Source: Candidatus Nomurabacteria bacterium (GTDB taxonomy: Bacteria > Patescibacteriota > Saccharimonadia > Saccharimonadales > Saccharimonadaceae). From it: a DNA stretch of 64,000 bases. Within the stretch, counting starts at the first letter, position 1. The number at the start of each line of letters is the position of its first letter. The stretch covers positions 62,001 to 126,000 of the forward strand of contig JAISHF010000002.1 of assembly GCA_031262695.1 (NCBI GenBank). Direction: 5' to 3'. A model generated the notes under the pieces. The model was given only the letters and a program-made list of their open reading frames with translations, did not search any database and was not told the origin of the DNA. Made by a program: the position numbers and the translations under genes. Positions 33,223-41,700 of the stretch are shown one piece after another.

Positions 33223-33243
33223 AGAGGGGCTACATGCCCCTCT
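33223..33243 (+). terminator. Terminator after the stalk-domain gene
   Basis: AGAGGGGC-TACAT-GCCCCTCT followed by TTTC; an 8-bp perfect stem. Confidence 0.85.
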
Positions 33244-33258
33244 TTTCGCGTGCCTAAA

Positions 33259-33278
33259 AATCTAGCTTGGCTGCAAAA
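33259..33278. repeat. 20-bp direct repeat, copy 1, flanking the second DUF4143 gene
   Basis: AATCTAGCTTGGCTGCAAAA, identical to 34789-34808. The match resumes with TAGTGTAT after 12 bases (10 in the other copy). Confidence 0.9.
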
Positions 33279-33300
33279 AGACCAGCAGGATAGTGTATTT

Positions 33301-34620
33301 TTATCTTTTTACCTTTTCCAAAAACTCCCGCAACAGAAAAATGGGAACATCAAATATTTCACCAGTCCGCTTACCATCCGCTAATGATGACCTTATTGCT
33401 ATTCGTGGCGCAAACTTCTCTATATATACTCCTAGGCTTTTTGCTCGCAAGTTCTGCCCACCCTTTATCTCTACCGGCACAATTTCAGCCCCCACTTGCA
33501 CTACAAACTCTATCTCTGCCTGGCTGTCATCCATGCCCCAATAGTATGCAACAAGCCCCTCTATATTTGCCATTTCCTGCAAAGCAAACTGCTCCGCTAG
33601 CGCCCCCTTGAACTCTGTGAATACGTGGCTGCCTTCTAGAAGCACCCGCTCATCCAAACCTGTCATTGCCGCAAGCAGGCCAATATCTAAATGATACACC
33701 TTGAATGCGCTCGCATCAGCATATGACCGAAGAGGCATACGTGGTGCCTTTATCCGGTTCACTTTGCGAATCAGCCCAGCGTCCTCCAGCCAAGCAAGGG
33801 CTGTTTCATATTCCTTGGCTCGCGCACCATGCCCTAGAAGCCCATACATAAACTTTTTATTATTCTCTTTTGCCAGCTGCGCTGGGATGGAGTCCCAAAC
33901 CTGCCCGATTCTCCGCGTCAATGCATCAGGCACGTGCTTACTAAAATCGTTGACATAATCGCGCAAAATATTCTTCTGGATTCGCCGCGCCTCGTTCCAG
34001 GATTTTTCTAATGCGTAGCTTTTTACCACTTCTGGCATGCCGCCAATATATGCATAGGTTTTGAGATACTCCACAAACTTGCCGTGGAATGCGGCTATCA
34101 GTTGTGGGTCAGTAGTTGTCGTCAATAGCCTTGCTAATTGCTCCTCGCCAAGTGCCAACAGGAACTCTCTGAACGAAAAAGGATTCAGATCAAGATAGTC
34201 TACTTTGCCGACAGGGAAAGAAATGCCCTGGTGAATAGCAACACCAAGTAGACTCCCCGCCACAATGATGTGGTATTCTGGCGCGTTTTCGTAAAAGCTC
34301 TTCAGTGCTGCGAGTGCATTTGGCACCTCTTGCACTTCGTCTAGTATAATTAGCGTATTCTCTGGTTCAATGTCAACATTACTCTCCGCTTTTAGCCCCT
34401 GGATCAATCGTCCCGCGTCAAAATCTCCGCTAAACAGCGTCGCCATTCGCGAGTTGTTGTGGAAACTTATGTATGCCATTTTTTCGTATTGCGTTCGCCC
34501 AAATTCGCGTAGCAATTCTGTCTTGCCAACCTGTCGCGCCCCACGCACAATCAGCGGTTTTCGCCGGCCACTATTCTGCCATTTTTTCAATTCTTCAATT
34601 TTTTCTCTATAAAAAAACAT
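33301..34620 (-). CDS. AAA ATPase with DUF4143 domain, second copy
   Basis: A 439-aa protein with the same architecture as the 30522 gene but a different subgroup. Walker A is GARQVGKTE (about 27-35), Walker B is TLIILDEVQEVP, sensor 1 is IIVAGSLLG, the middle has FREFLLALGEE, and the C-terminal nuclease-like core is AEIEFVVQVGAEIVPVEIKGG. An AAAGGAG site precedes the ATG. Upstream are two 22-bp tandem repeats and a hairpin, and a 20-bp direct repeat lies on each side. Role unknown. Confidence 0.88.
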   Translation of the reverse strand: MFFYREKIEELKKWQNSGRRKPLIVRGARQVGKTELLREFGRTQYEKMAYISFHNNSRMATLFSGDFDAGRLIQGLKAESNVDIEPENTLIILDEVQEVPNALAALKSFYENAPEYHIIVAGSLLGVAIHQGISFPVGKVDYLDLNPFSFREFLLALGEEQLARLLTTTTDPQLIAAFHGKFVEYLKTYAYIGGMPEVVKSYALEKSWNEARRIQKNILRDYVNDFSKHVPDALTRRIGQVWDSIPAQLAKENNKKFMYGLLGHGARAKEYETALAWLEDAGLIRKVNRIKAPRMPLRSYADASAFKVYHLDIGLLAAMTGLDERVLLEGSHVFTEFKGALAEQFALQEMANIEGLVAYYWGMDDSQAEIEFVVQVGAEIVPVEIKGGQNLRAKSLGVYIEKFAPRIAIRSSLADGKRTGEIFDVPIFLLREFLEKVKR

Positions 34621-34687
34621 TTCTTGCTCCTTTTTCTATCATAATTATATCATATACTCACATTTTTACATAGCAACCAAAGTGCTT

Positions 34688-34752
34688 ATATCGCACTTTT
34701 CTGGACGAACTTTTGCTCAAATATCGCACTTTTCTGGACGAAAAGTTGCGAT
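34688..34752. repeat. Two 22-bp iterons and a hairpin upstream of the second DUF4143 gene
   Basis: ATATCGCACTTTTCTGGACG plus AA occurs at 34688-34709 and 34721-34742 (period 33). The second copy also folds: ATCGCACTTTTC and GAAAAGTTGCGAT pair around TGGAC. It could be an operator or a mobile-element end. Confidence 0.8.
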
Positions 34753-34788
34753 TTGGGGGCTAACAAAGCGAAAAAGTGCATATCACAT

Positions 34789-34808
34789 AATCTAGCTTGG
34801 CTGCAAAA
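34789..34808. repeat. 20-bp direct repeat, copy 2
   Basis: Identical to 33259-33278. This copy lies in the promoter region of the glycosyltransferase gene (TATAAT at 34823-34828). Confidence 0.9.
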
Positions 34809-34841
34809 GCTGGCAAAATAGTGTATAATATACAATATAAT

Positions 34842-36659
34842 ATGACAAGTATCATTGTGCCGGTTTATAATGCGGCCGCCTATTTGGCGGAGTGCTTGGA
34901 TAGCGTGCTGGCACAGAGCGAGCCAGATTGGGAACTGCTACTAGTGGATGACGGCTCCACGGACGCTTCGGCAACCATTGGGCAAGCCTACGCCAAGCGT
35001 GATGCACGTATCTGCTATGTCGCCCAGCCCAATCAAGGTGTATCTGCGGCACGGAACCACGGGCTACGGCTGGCGCGCGGTGAGTTTGTGGCTTTTTTGG
35101 ACGCCGATGACGCCTTGCACCCTGACTTTTTAGCAACAATGCTCGCCCAAGATGCCGATATCGTCGTGGCCGAAAAGTCGCGGAACAAGCGACAGCTGGC
35201 GAGTAAGGGAGCGGTTTTTGCTGCTGTCGCACCCGCCGATTTTACGCGGCAAATATTCTTAGACGGTGGCGCCAAACTCGCAATTTGGGGCAAGCTATTC
35301 CGCACCGAGCTAGTTCGTGATATTGCTTTTCCGCCTTATGCTCACGCCGAAGATGTTTTTTGGCTCTACCTTGTAGTGCAGCGAGCTAAGACCATCCGCA
35401 GCAGCACGACACCGCTCTACTTTTACCGACCAAACCCCGCAGGGGCTTCACGAAAGTTTCGCCTAGATTGGACCGATAGCGTAGATGCCTTGCTGGCGAT
35501 ACTTGCTGCTGCGCCACAGCACGCCGCGTGGATTTATCCGCGGATATTCTTAGAGACTTTTCGGCTTTGCCAATATCTAGACCCTGTGTCTATGCCGCGT
35601 GCCTATGTCAAGTATCGGCGACTATTATTCCACGCGGCGCGCCAGAGCCTGCGGGCGCCGTGGTGGATTGCTCGGCGAGCCTTGCTGACATTTATCGCCC
35701 CGTGGCTAGTTTTTTGCCGTCGCAAATACCGCGTGCGGCCGATTTATATCAAATTCTATGCCAACCAAAATCTCGGCGACGACTTGATGCTCGCCACGCT
35801 CTGCCGCCGTTACCCTGAGCAGATTTTTGCGATTTTGCCCGACGATACGGCATTTTATCAGCATTTTACACAAAAAAACCAGCTCAAAAACTTGCTCGTG
35901 GTGCCACATCGGCGACTTGACGCGTGGTGGCGGACGCGACTAATGAATCACGGCAAGTTAATCATATCGGTCGGTGGCTCAATTTTTCAGGAACGACAGC
36001 CGATTTCTTGGCGACGAGTGCTGGCCTTACGAATAGCGGGTCTATACGCCCGAGCGCGCCGCCCACTATATATATTAAATGCCAATTATGGGCCGATTCT
36101 CACTCGCCGCTATGCGAAGTTCGTTGAATATGTAGTAGGGAAGGCAAAAGATGTCTGCTGGCGTGATAGCACTTCGCAACAACAATCCCCGAATACTCGT
36201 ATGGCACCTGATATGTTGTTGGCCTGCCCTAGACCAACAATAAAGGCAAGCGGCACAGTGATAGCGCCGATTAACTACCGCGTGCGACCTAACCTCGCCG
36301 CCGAAGCTGTCGTCTATGAGCATAACTTAGCCGAGCTCACTCCAAAAAACTGCCGTGGCATAGCCTTTTGCCGACCCGAAGGCGACAAGCAAGCACTAGA
36401 CCAACTTGATATCCGCGAACGCCTGATTTATGATGGCGACTTAGCTGCAGCACTCAACTACTTAGCGGCAGCCAAGCAAATTATCGGCGTGCGGTTCCAT
36501 AGTATTGTGCTAGGTTATGCCTTTGGTGCCGAAGTCGTGCCGGTTAGTTATGACCTTAAGACAGACAACTTTCTGCACGATTTGCACGAGCAGGGAATAG
36601 ATAAAATGCGCGCACAAGCCACCGAGCAGTTTGCCGCGCTAGACAAGGTACTCAAATGA
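34842..36659 (+). CDS. GT2 glycosyltransferase fused to polysaccharide pyruvyl transferase
   Basis: The start is ATG 34842 (MTSIIVPVYNAAAYLAE), preceded by two TATAAT boxes and no ribosome site. Residues 1-210 form a GT-A domain (LLVDDGSTDAS, VSAARNHGL, FLDADDALH). From about residue 290 a pyruvyl-transferase-like domain begins (YIKFYANQNLGDDLML, then SVGGSIFQE and VGVRFHSIVLGYAFG near the end, read as IIGVRFHS). The two activities would add a sugar and a pyruvate ketal to a surface glycan. The stop overlaps the flippase start (ATGA). Confidence 0.87.
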   Translation: MTSIIVPVYNAAAYLAECLDSVLAQSEPDWELLLVDDGSTDASATIGQAYAKRDARICYVAQPNQGVSAARNHGLRLARGEFVAFLDADDALHPDFLATMLAQDADIVVAEKSRNKRQLASKGAVFAAVAPADFTRQIFLDGGAKLAIWGKLFRTELVRDIAFPPYAHAEDVFWLYLVVQRAKTIRSSTTPLYFYRPNPAGASRKFRLDWTDSVDALLAILAAAPQHAAWIYPRIFLETFRLCQYLDPVSMPRAYVKYRRLLFHAARQSLRAPWWIARRALLTFIAPWLVFCRRKYRVRPIYIKFYANQNLGDDLMLATLCRRYPEQIFAILPDDTAFYQHFTQKNQLKNLLVVPHRRLDAWWRTRLMNHGKLIISVGGSIFQERQPISWRRVLALRIAGLYARARRPLYILNANYGPILTRRYAKFVEYVVGKAKDVCWRDSTSQQQSPNTRMAPDMLLACPRPTIKASGTVIAPINYRVRPNLAAEAVVYEHNLAELTPKNCRGIAFCRPEGDKQALDQLDIRERLIYDGDLAAALNYLAAAKQIIGVRFHSIVLGYAFGAEVVPVSYDLKTDNFLHDLHEQGIDKMRAQATEQFAALDKVLK

Positions 36660-38050
36660 AAGAATTAACTAGCAAGGCACTACTAAAACGCAACATCTTG
36701 CTTGCCCTAATTGCCAATGCCACACTGATGCTCGCCAACTTCTTTACTCAGCGGGTATTTGTAGATTCGCTCGGCGTGGAGTTCTTGGGCTTAAACAGCC
36801 TCTTTTCTAGCATCACTTCGGTACTTTTGATGGCCGATTTCGGACTAGGGGCAGCGATTGTTTTTCACCTCTATAAAGCCCTGCACGAAAAAAGTGCCGA
36901 GCAGGTCGCCTCACTCTTAAAATTCTATCAAAAAGCCTGCCGCATTGTGTCGCTGATAATCCTTGGGCTAGGTTTGATTCTAGCAATTTTTATCCCTCGC
37001 ATTGCCGACCAGATGCTGCCAACAGGCCAGCTTTTGCTCTATTGGGCGTTGTTTATTTTTAATGCGGCACTTTCTTATAGTCTAGTTTTTCGCCGCTCAC
37101 TTTTGCAGGCCGACCGCCATAATTATATTATCAGTGCCGTGCATACTGGCTATGCGGTGGTGATTTGTATAGCGCAGATTACCGTACTGCTCACCACGCA
37201 CGATTATGTCTGGTTTTTGGTGGCAATGGTTGGCTCACGGCTCGCCGAGAACTTGGCGCTAGATTATCTAGCACGACACCGCTATGCGGCAATGCTCGCC
37301 GCAACACCCGTTGCCTTGCCGGCGCCGGTCAAAAAAGATATTCGCCAGCGGATGCGGGCCTCAGTATTCCACAATTCGGCTGCCTATGTGGTGCTTGGGT
37401 CAGACAACCTGCTGATTTCACTATTATTTGGCGTTTCGGCAGTCGGCTACTATGCTAACTATTATGTGATTATCAACGCTTTGCAGACTTTGACTTCACA
37501 GGCATTTTCGTCTATTGCCGCCCATATCGGGCATTTTTCGCTAAAATATCCTGAGCGACTGCTAGATGCAACTCGCCGCCTGATAGACCTAAACACAGTA
37601 GTGGCGATATTTGTCGCCTGCGGTTTTTACTTTTTGTCGCGGCCATTTATCACCATTTGGCTTGGTGGCGATTTTGTTCTAGCGAATAGCATCGTGCTGG
37701 CGCTGACCTTTAACCTCTACTTGATGTGCGCCCGCTTTGCGCCAATGACCGTAATGACAGCGAACGGCGTCGTCTACCAAAATCGCTTCGTGCCAATCGC
37801 CGAGGCTGTCATTAACATTGTTGCCTCGTTAGCTTTTGCCGCCTGTTTTGGCTTGGTTGGTATCTTTATCGGCACGATTTGTAGTAATTTGTTTTTACAC
37901 TTATACAGCTTTCCGAAGTATTTGTTTGAATTGGTATTACACCGCCCACGACGAGAATATTTGAGGATTTTTGCGTGGCGACTAACCATTGCCGTCGCGG
38001 TTTGGCTGGTATTATATCATTTGGTTGGACTTTTTAATAGGTTATCATAA
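36656..38050 (+). CDS. Polysaccharide flippase, Wzx/MATE-like
   Basis: A 464-aa protein with 12 or so hydrophobic helices, starting LLKRNILLALIANATLMLANFF. Hydrophobicity pattern and helices such as FLGLNSLFSSITSVLLMADFGLG fit the polysaccharide biosynthesis exporter family, which flips lipid-linked glycan units. Its start overlaps the stop of the glycosyltransferase by four bases. The last 34 bases overlap the 3' end of the convergent glycosyltransferase at 38017. Confidence 0.86.
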   Translation: MKELTSKALLKRNILLALIANATLMLANFFTQRVFVDSLGVEFLGLNSLFSSITSVLLMADFGLGAAIVFHLYKALHEKSAEQVASLLKFYQKACRIVSLIILGLGLILAIFIPRIADQMLPTGQLLLYWALFIFNAALSYSLVFRRSLLQADRHNYIISAVHTGYAVVICIAQITVLLTTHDYVWFLVAMVGSRLAENLALDYLARHRYAAMLAATPVALPAPVKKDIRQRMRASVFHNSAAYVVLGSDNLLISLLFGVSAVGYYANYYVIINALQTLTSQAFSSIAAHIGHFSLKYPERLLDATRRLIDLNTVVAIFVACGFYFLSRPFITIWLGGDFVLANSIVLALTFNLYLMCARFAPMTVMTANGVVYQNRFVPIAEAVINIVASLAFAACFGLVGIFIGTICSNLFLHLYSFPKYLFELVLHRPRREYLRIFAWRLTIAVAVWLVLYHLVGLFNRLS

Positions 38051-39141
38051 AAGTCCTCTAGCTGCTCAGCAGTATGGGCGGCGTCGTAGTCTTGGAGTAG
38101 TTGCAGGCTTGGCGTAATACGACCGATTTTCGCAAGTTCAACAAGGTGCTTGCTCCAAGTATTCGGGCTAGCCGAAAGCGGCAGCTGTTCAGTATTACTA
38201 TTATAAAAGACACTCTTAGGCGTGGTATCGCTCGCAAGACAAGGTAAGCCATTGAGTTGCGCCTCTACTAGCACAATACCGAGCCCCTCGGCGATAGACG
38301 GCAAGAGTAAGATGTCGGCAGCATTATAAAAGTCGGCGACATTATACATATCAGTAATAATTGTAGTGGCAGCTTGCAAGTTGTGCTGTGCAATCTCGCG
38401 ACGGACTTCGGCTTCTAGCGGGCCGCTACCAACAAGAATTAGATGCGAATCGGGGTGGATTTGGTGATAGGCAGCAAAAACCCGCACGACCATCGGGTGG
38501 TTTTTGACCGCTGCAAACCGCCCAACATGCAAAACGGCCGTAGTAGAGTCGGCAAGCCCGAGCTGCTTGCGAAACTTATGCCGCATTGCTGCCTGGTAGC
38601 GAAAGGCTTGCACTTCTACACCATTATAGGCGAGCTGGAAATTCGGCCGACGAAAGCGAAACTCACCCGCCCGCTTAGAGCAGGCAAGACGCGCATCCAT
38701 ACGATTCTCAATAAATCGTGCTGGCGCCGCATAGCCAAAACGCTTAATATTGGTATAGAGCGAGTTGCGCCCCGTCCAGCCACTCATATGTGTATGCACC
38801 ACCACTTTTGCCCCGTAATGGCGCGCCATTAACTCAATCGGCTCACAGTAGTGCGAGTGGATATGCACAATGTCATAATGCTCACGCTTTAACAGTTGCC
38901 GCACTTTGCCAAAATTAGGCCAACTCTTGGGGTGGGAAAGGCTAAAAGTAATTTTATGGATTGTCGCTCCAAGCTTTCGCAGTTCTTGCACGGCTGGCTT
39001 GCCGTCGTCGGTGTAGTAGTTAATTAAAAACTGCACATCAAAACGCGAGTGATCTATATGCTTATAAAGCCCTAGCAGATACATTTCGGTGCCGCCACTG
39101 CCCGACCAGTTCGCTACCATTAAAACCTTAGTTTTTGGCAT
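38017..39141 (-). CDS. GT4-family glycosyltransferase
   Basis: A 374-aa GT-B enzyme. The N-terminal VLMVANWSGSGGTEMYLLGL is typical, and the C-terminal donor site reads VGSGPLEAEVRREI, then ADILLLPSIAEGLGIVLVEAQ with the conserved E-x7-E pair. It would use a nucleotide sugar for surface-glycan assembly. It overlaps the 3' end of the ligase gene by 14 bases and is co-directional with it. Confidence 0.9.
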   Translation of the reverse strand: MPKTKVLMVANWSGSGGTEMYLLGLYKHIDHSRFDVQFLINYYTDDGKPAVQELRKLGATIHKITFSLSHPKSWPNFGKVRQLLKREHYDIVHIHSHYCEPIELMARHYGAKVVVHTHMSGWTGRNSLYTNIKRFGYAAPARFIENRMDARLACSKRAGEFRFRRPNFQLAYNGVEVQAFRYQAAMRHKFRKQLGLADSTTAVLHVGRFAAVKNHPMVVRVFAAYHQIHPDSHLILVGSGPLEAEVRREIAQHNLQAATTIITDMYNVADFYNAADILLLPSIAEGLGIVLVEAQLNGLPCLASDTTPKSVFYNSNTEQLPLSASPNTWSKHLVELAKIGRITPSLQLLQDYDAAHTAEQLEDFYDNLLKSPTK

Positions 39142-41449
39142 TTTTTGCCCCCTTTATAGTGTCAAAAACCCGCTTTGTATTGCGGCGGTCGTGATAAGCA
39201 AAAAAGTTTTGCACGACTTTATCCTCGGATGGCGTAAGCCGCGGTTTATTCGTGGTGTGCTGCAATTCGGCGGCGAGGTCGGCCTTGGTGGTGGCAACGC
39301 GCACAGCAGGGTAGATAGCGCTGCGTTCATTGGAGCCACGTGCCGCGTAGAATTGCTTTTGGTCAAATTGGTAGGCTATCACTGGTTTTTGCATATACAA
39401 AAAATCACAAAGCACACTGGAATAATCGGTAATCAGCACTTTGGCTTGGCGGAGGAGATCTGGCACGCAGAACTTGTCTGATGTGCCAATAGTGATGTTT
39501 GGCGCGCTAAACTCTCCCGCAAAGCCCTGCATTTGGCGGTGTGGATAAAAAATCACTTGCCAGCGAGAGGTCAGGGCTTGCAACTCAGGGCTATTTAAGA
39601 ACCCCTGCCAATGGCGATGGTAGGCTGATTTTTTGAAGTCGGCGGCACTCACTGTGCGAGCTGAATCGCCAAGCCACTCGCGGTAAGTCGGCATAATCAA
39701 GAGAAGTGGCCTAGGGGTTGGCTGGCTAATTAGGTTATCATAGCGACACATACCCGTTAGGTGAATATGCTCTCGGCTTAGCCCCGAGGCTTCTAAGAGC
39801 GGGATTTCGCTTGCCGACGAAGCAAAAACCTCGCCCTGATAGCCGCGAGTCGGCATCTGCCCAACTAGCACGCCGTGCTGTATAAAATAATCGGTTTTAG
39901 GCCGCATTAGTGGCAAAAAAGGCCGGCAAAAATAGCGACCGGGAGAGCTGCCGTACATATGGGTAGAAATCGCCTTGATGCAGAGAATATGTGCCAGATA
40001 ATGCTGCCAAGAGCCCGGCTGGATAATCAGCTCGTGGTGGGGGAGCTTGGCATAGTCGGGCGAGCGACGGTCTAGCACGTAGCGAACATTAACCCCTAGA
40101 CGGTGCTGGGTGATGTAACAGAAAAGGGCGACACCATTATCGCGAGCCTCCTTTGGTAGCTCGGCAATCAGCCAGAGATTGCGATATTTGGGCGATTTAC
40201 GCAAAAAGAGCGCTATGGCAAGGGCAATAGAGTTCTTGGCGGTATATTTGGCGAGCCAAACAGCATAAAAAGCCGCACGCTGGATTTTGGGCGGCACAAG
40301 GGAGGGCTGTTCGTCGGGAAGTGCAATCGGCAAGCGAAAAACCGCCATAAAGAGTAGTGGAGCGACGAGATTCAAGACAATCGGCGGCGACTCAATCACA
40401 CCGTAGAGCAACCAGACGACCGCCATTTGCTGCACGAGCGGCGACTTGATGCGCTTTAAGCCCATAAAATAGAGTAGGCACCAAAAGGCCAGCGGAATGA
40501 TGCCATAGCGGAACCACATTGCCATATATTGGCCATCTAGGGGCAATTTTAGCGCACCGCTGGCATAGCGTTCAACATTTGGCGCGGCATTGCCGATTAA
40601 GTTTGGCAGAGCGCCATATTCTACCCGCAAGTGCCACCAAAACGGGCGGTTAGAGAGTGTGTCGTTGATGAAATTGCCTTTGTAGCCAAAAGCCAGCGTA
40701 AAGAGTAGGCAGAGCAGCACAAGCCCAGTCGCCATAAAGGGCGTGATTTTGCTAAGCAAGCGGTTGATTTTGGGGTCAGCACCAGCGTAAAGCGCCAAAA
40801 AGAGCAGTAGCACTAGCACACCCGCGCGTGAGCCAGTGATAAAAAAGAGGGCAACCGTCAGGGCGAGCATAATAAAGACAAAGCGCTTGCGGTGGCGACT
40901 GGCATAGAATACAACGCCGCCACTCATAGCGATGCCAAGCAGCCACATTGGTGGGACATTGGGGTTAGAGAACCCAAGCGACCACTGGAAGTGCGGCAAG
41001 CCAAAACTGGTCCATGCGGGCATTGAGCCATTTGGCAGCACACCAAAAATGGCGAGTAGAACCATAACGCCACAGACTAAACAGAGGTCGCAAAAGAGGT
41101 ATCTGGCGAGTTCTTTTAGGGTGCGATTGACAAAAAGCACAGCTAGCACGGCGGGCGGAATTAGCCAAGTGATGTGGGCAGCCAAGATAAGAATGACAAG
41201 CGGCAGACCCCAAATCAGGATTGGCTTGAGGTTGGTTTTTAGTAGATTGAAGTAAAAAACGTGCTCACGCCAGATAATAATCAGCGAGGCCAGCAAAAAA
41301 GCGACGAATATCCCTTGGGTGACCAGTGAGAGGTTGAAATTGGCACGAAAAGCATCAGTGCTGCGGAGTGAAACGGCATAAAACAGCACTAGCAACCCAA
41401 CCACCAGATGGCGGAAGGTCAAGAGTGGGCGAATTTTTGGCTTTTGCAT
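39128..41449 (-). CDS. O-antigen-ligase-like membrane protein fused to CDP-glycerol glycerophosphotransferase
   Basis: The start is ATG 41449; TATAAT lies exactly six bases upstream. The first half (about residues 1-375) has about ten membrane helices and resembles Wzy/WaaL polymerase-ligases (SLGFSNPNVPPMWLLGIAM, FITGSRAGVLVLLLFLALY). The second half matches teichoic-acid TagB/TagF enzymes (FIQHGVLVGQ, MPTYREWLG, VLITDYSSVLCDFLYMQKPV). The fusion suggests one protein that both ligates glycan and adds glycerol-phosphate, giving a teichoic-acid-like polymer. Total about 773 aa. The domain order is clear; the reaction is inferred. Confidence 0.85.
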   Translation of the reverse strand: MQKPKIRPLLTFRHLVVGLLVLFYAVSLRSTDAFRANFNLSLVTQGIFVAFLLASLIIIWREHVFYFNLLKTNLKPILIWGLPLVILILAAHITWLIPPAVLAVLFVNRTLKELARYLFCDLCLVCGVMVLLAIFGVLPNGSMPAWTSFGLPHFQWSLGFSNPNVPPMWLLGIAMSGGVVFYASRHRKRFVFIMLALTVALFFITGSRAGVLVLLLFLALYAGADPKINRLLSKITPFMATGLVLLCLLFTLAFGYKGNFINDTLSNRPFWWHLRVEYGALPNLIGNAAPNVERYASGALKLPLDGQYMAMWFRYGIIPLAFWCLLYFMGLKRIKSPLVQQMAVVWLLYGVIESPPIVLNLVAPLLFMAVFRLPIALPDEQPSLVPPKIQRAAFYAVWLAKYTAKNSIALAIALFLRKSPKYRNLWLIAELPKEARDNGVALFCYITQHRLGVNVRYVLDRRSPDYAKLPHHELIIQPGSWQHYLAHILCIKAISTHMYGSSPGRYFCRPFLPLMRPKTDYFIQHGVLVGQMPTRGYQGEVFASSASEIPLLEASGLSREHIHLTGMCRYDNLISQPTPRPLLLIMPTYREWLGDSARTVSAADFKKSAYHRHWQGFLNSPELQALTSRWQVIFYPHRQMQGFAGEFSAPNITIGTSDKFCVPDLLRQAKVLITDYSSVLCDFLYMQKPVIAYQFDQKQFYAARGSNERSAIYPAVRVATTKADLAAELQHTTNKPRLTPSEDKVVQNFFAYHDRRNTKRVFDTIKGAKNAKN

Positions 41450-41523
41450 AAGTATATTATAGCACATTAGGGGTAAGACAGGAATAATATTGGCTCAAAT
41501 CTGCCCGAAAAATGGTTAAGGTA

Positions 41524-41552
41524 TTGACTTTTAGGGTCTAGTGTGATATAAT
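41524..41552 (+). promoter_or_regulatory. Strong promoter of the lipoprotein gene
   Basis: TTGACT, 17 bases and TATAAT with extended TGTGA, then GTAAGTA as in the other family members. The leader to ATG 41701 is about 140 bases. Confidence 0.8.
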
Positions 41553-41700
41553 GTAAGTAGACGCTAGGGTTGGGCCTTTTGGGCACGACTTATGGTGTGA
41601 ATAGATTAAAAAATAGCTTACAGATAGAGTCTGCTAGGCTGCCCCTTGATAAGGGCGAAATTTATTACCCTAGAAAGGGGTAGAAAGCGAGGTTTTCCTT

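Noticed and set aside
27300-34840. Prophage or integrative element with integrase
   Set aside because: No integrase, transposase, capsid or replication protein of phage type was found, and no tRNA attachment site lies at either edge.
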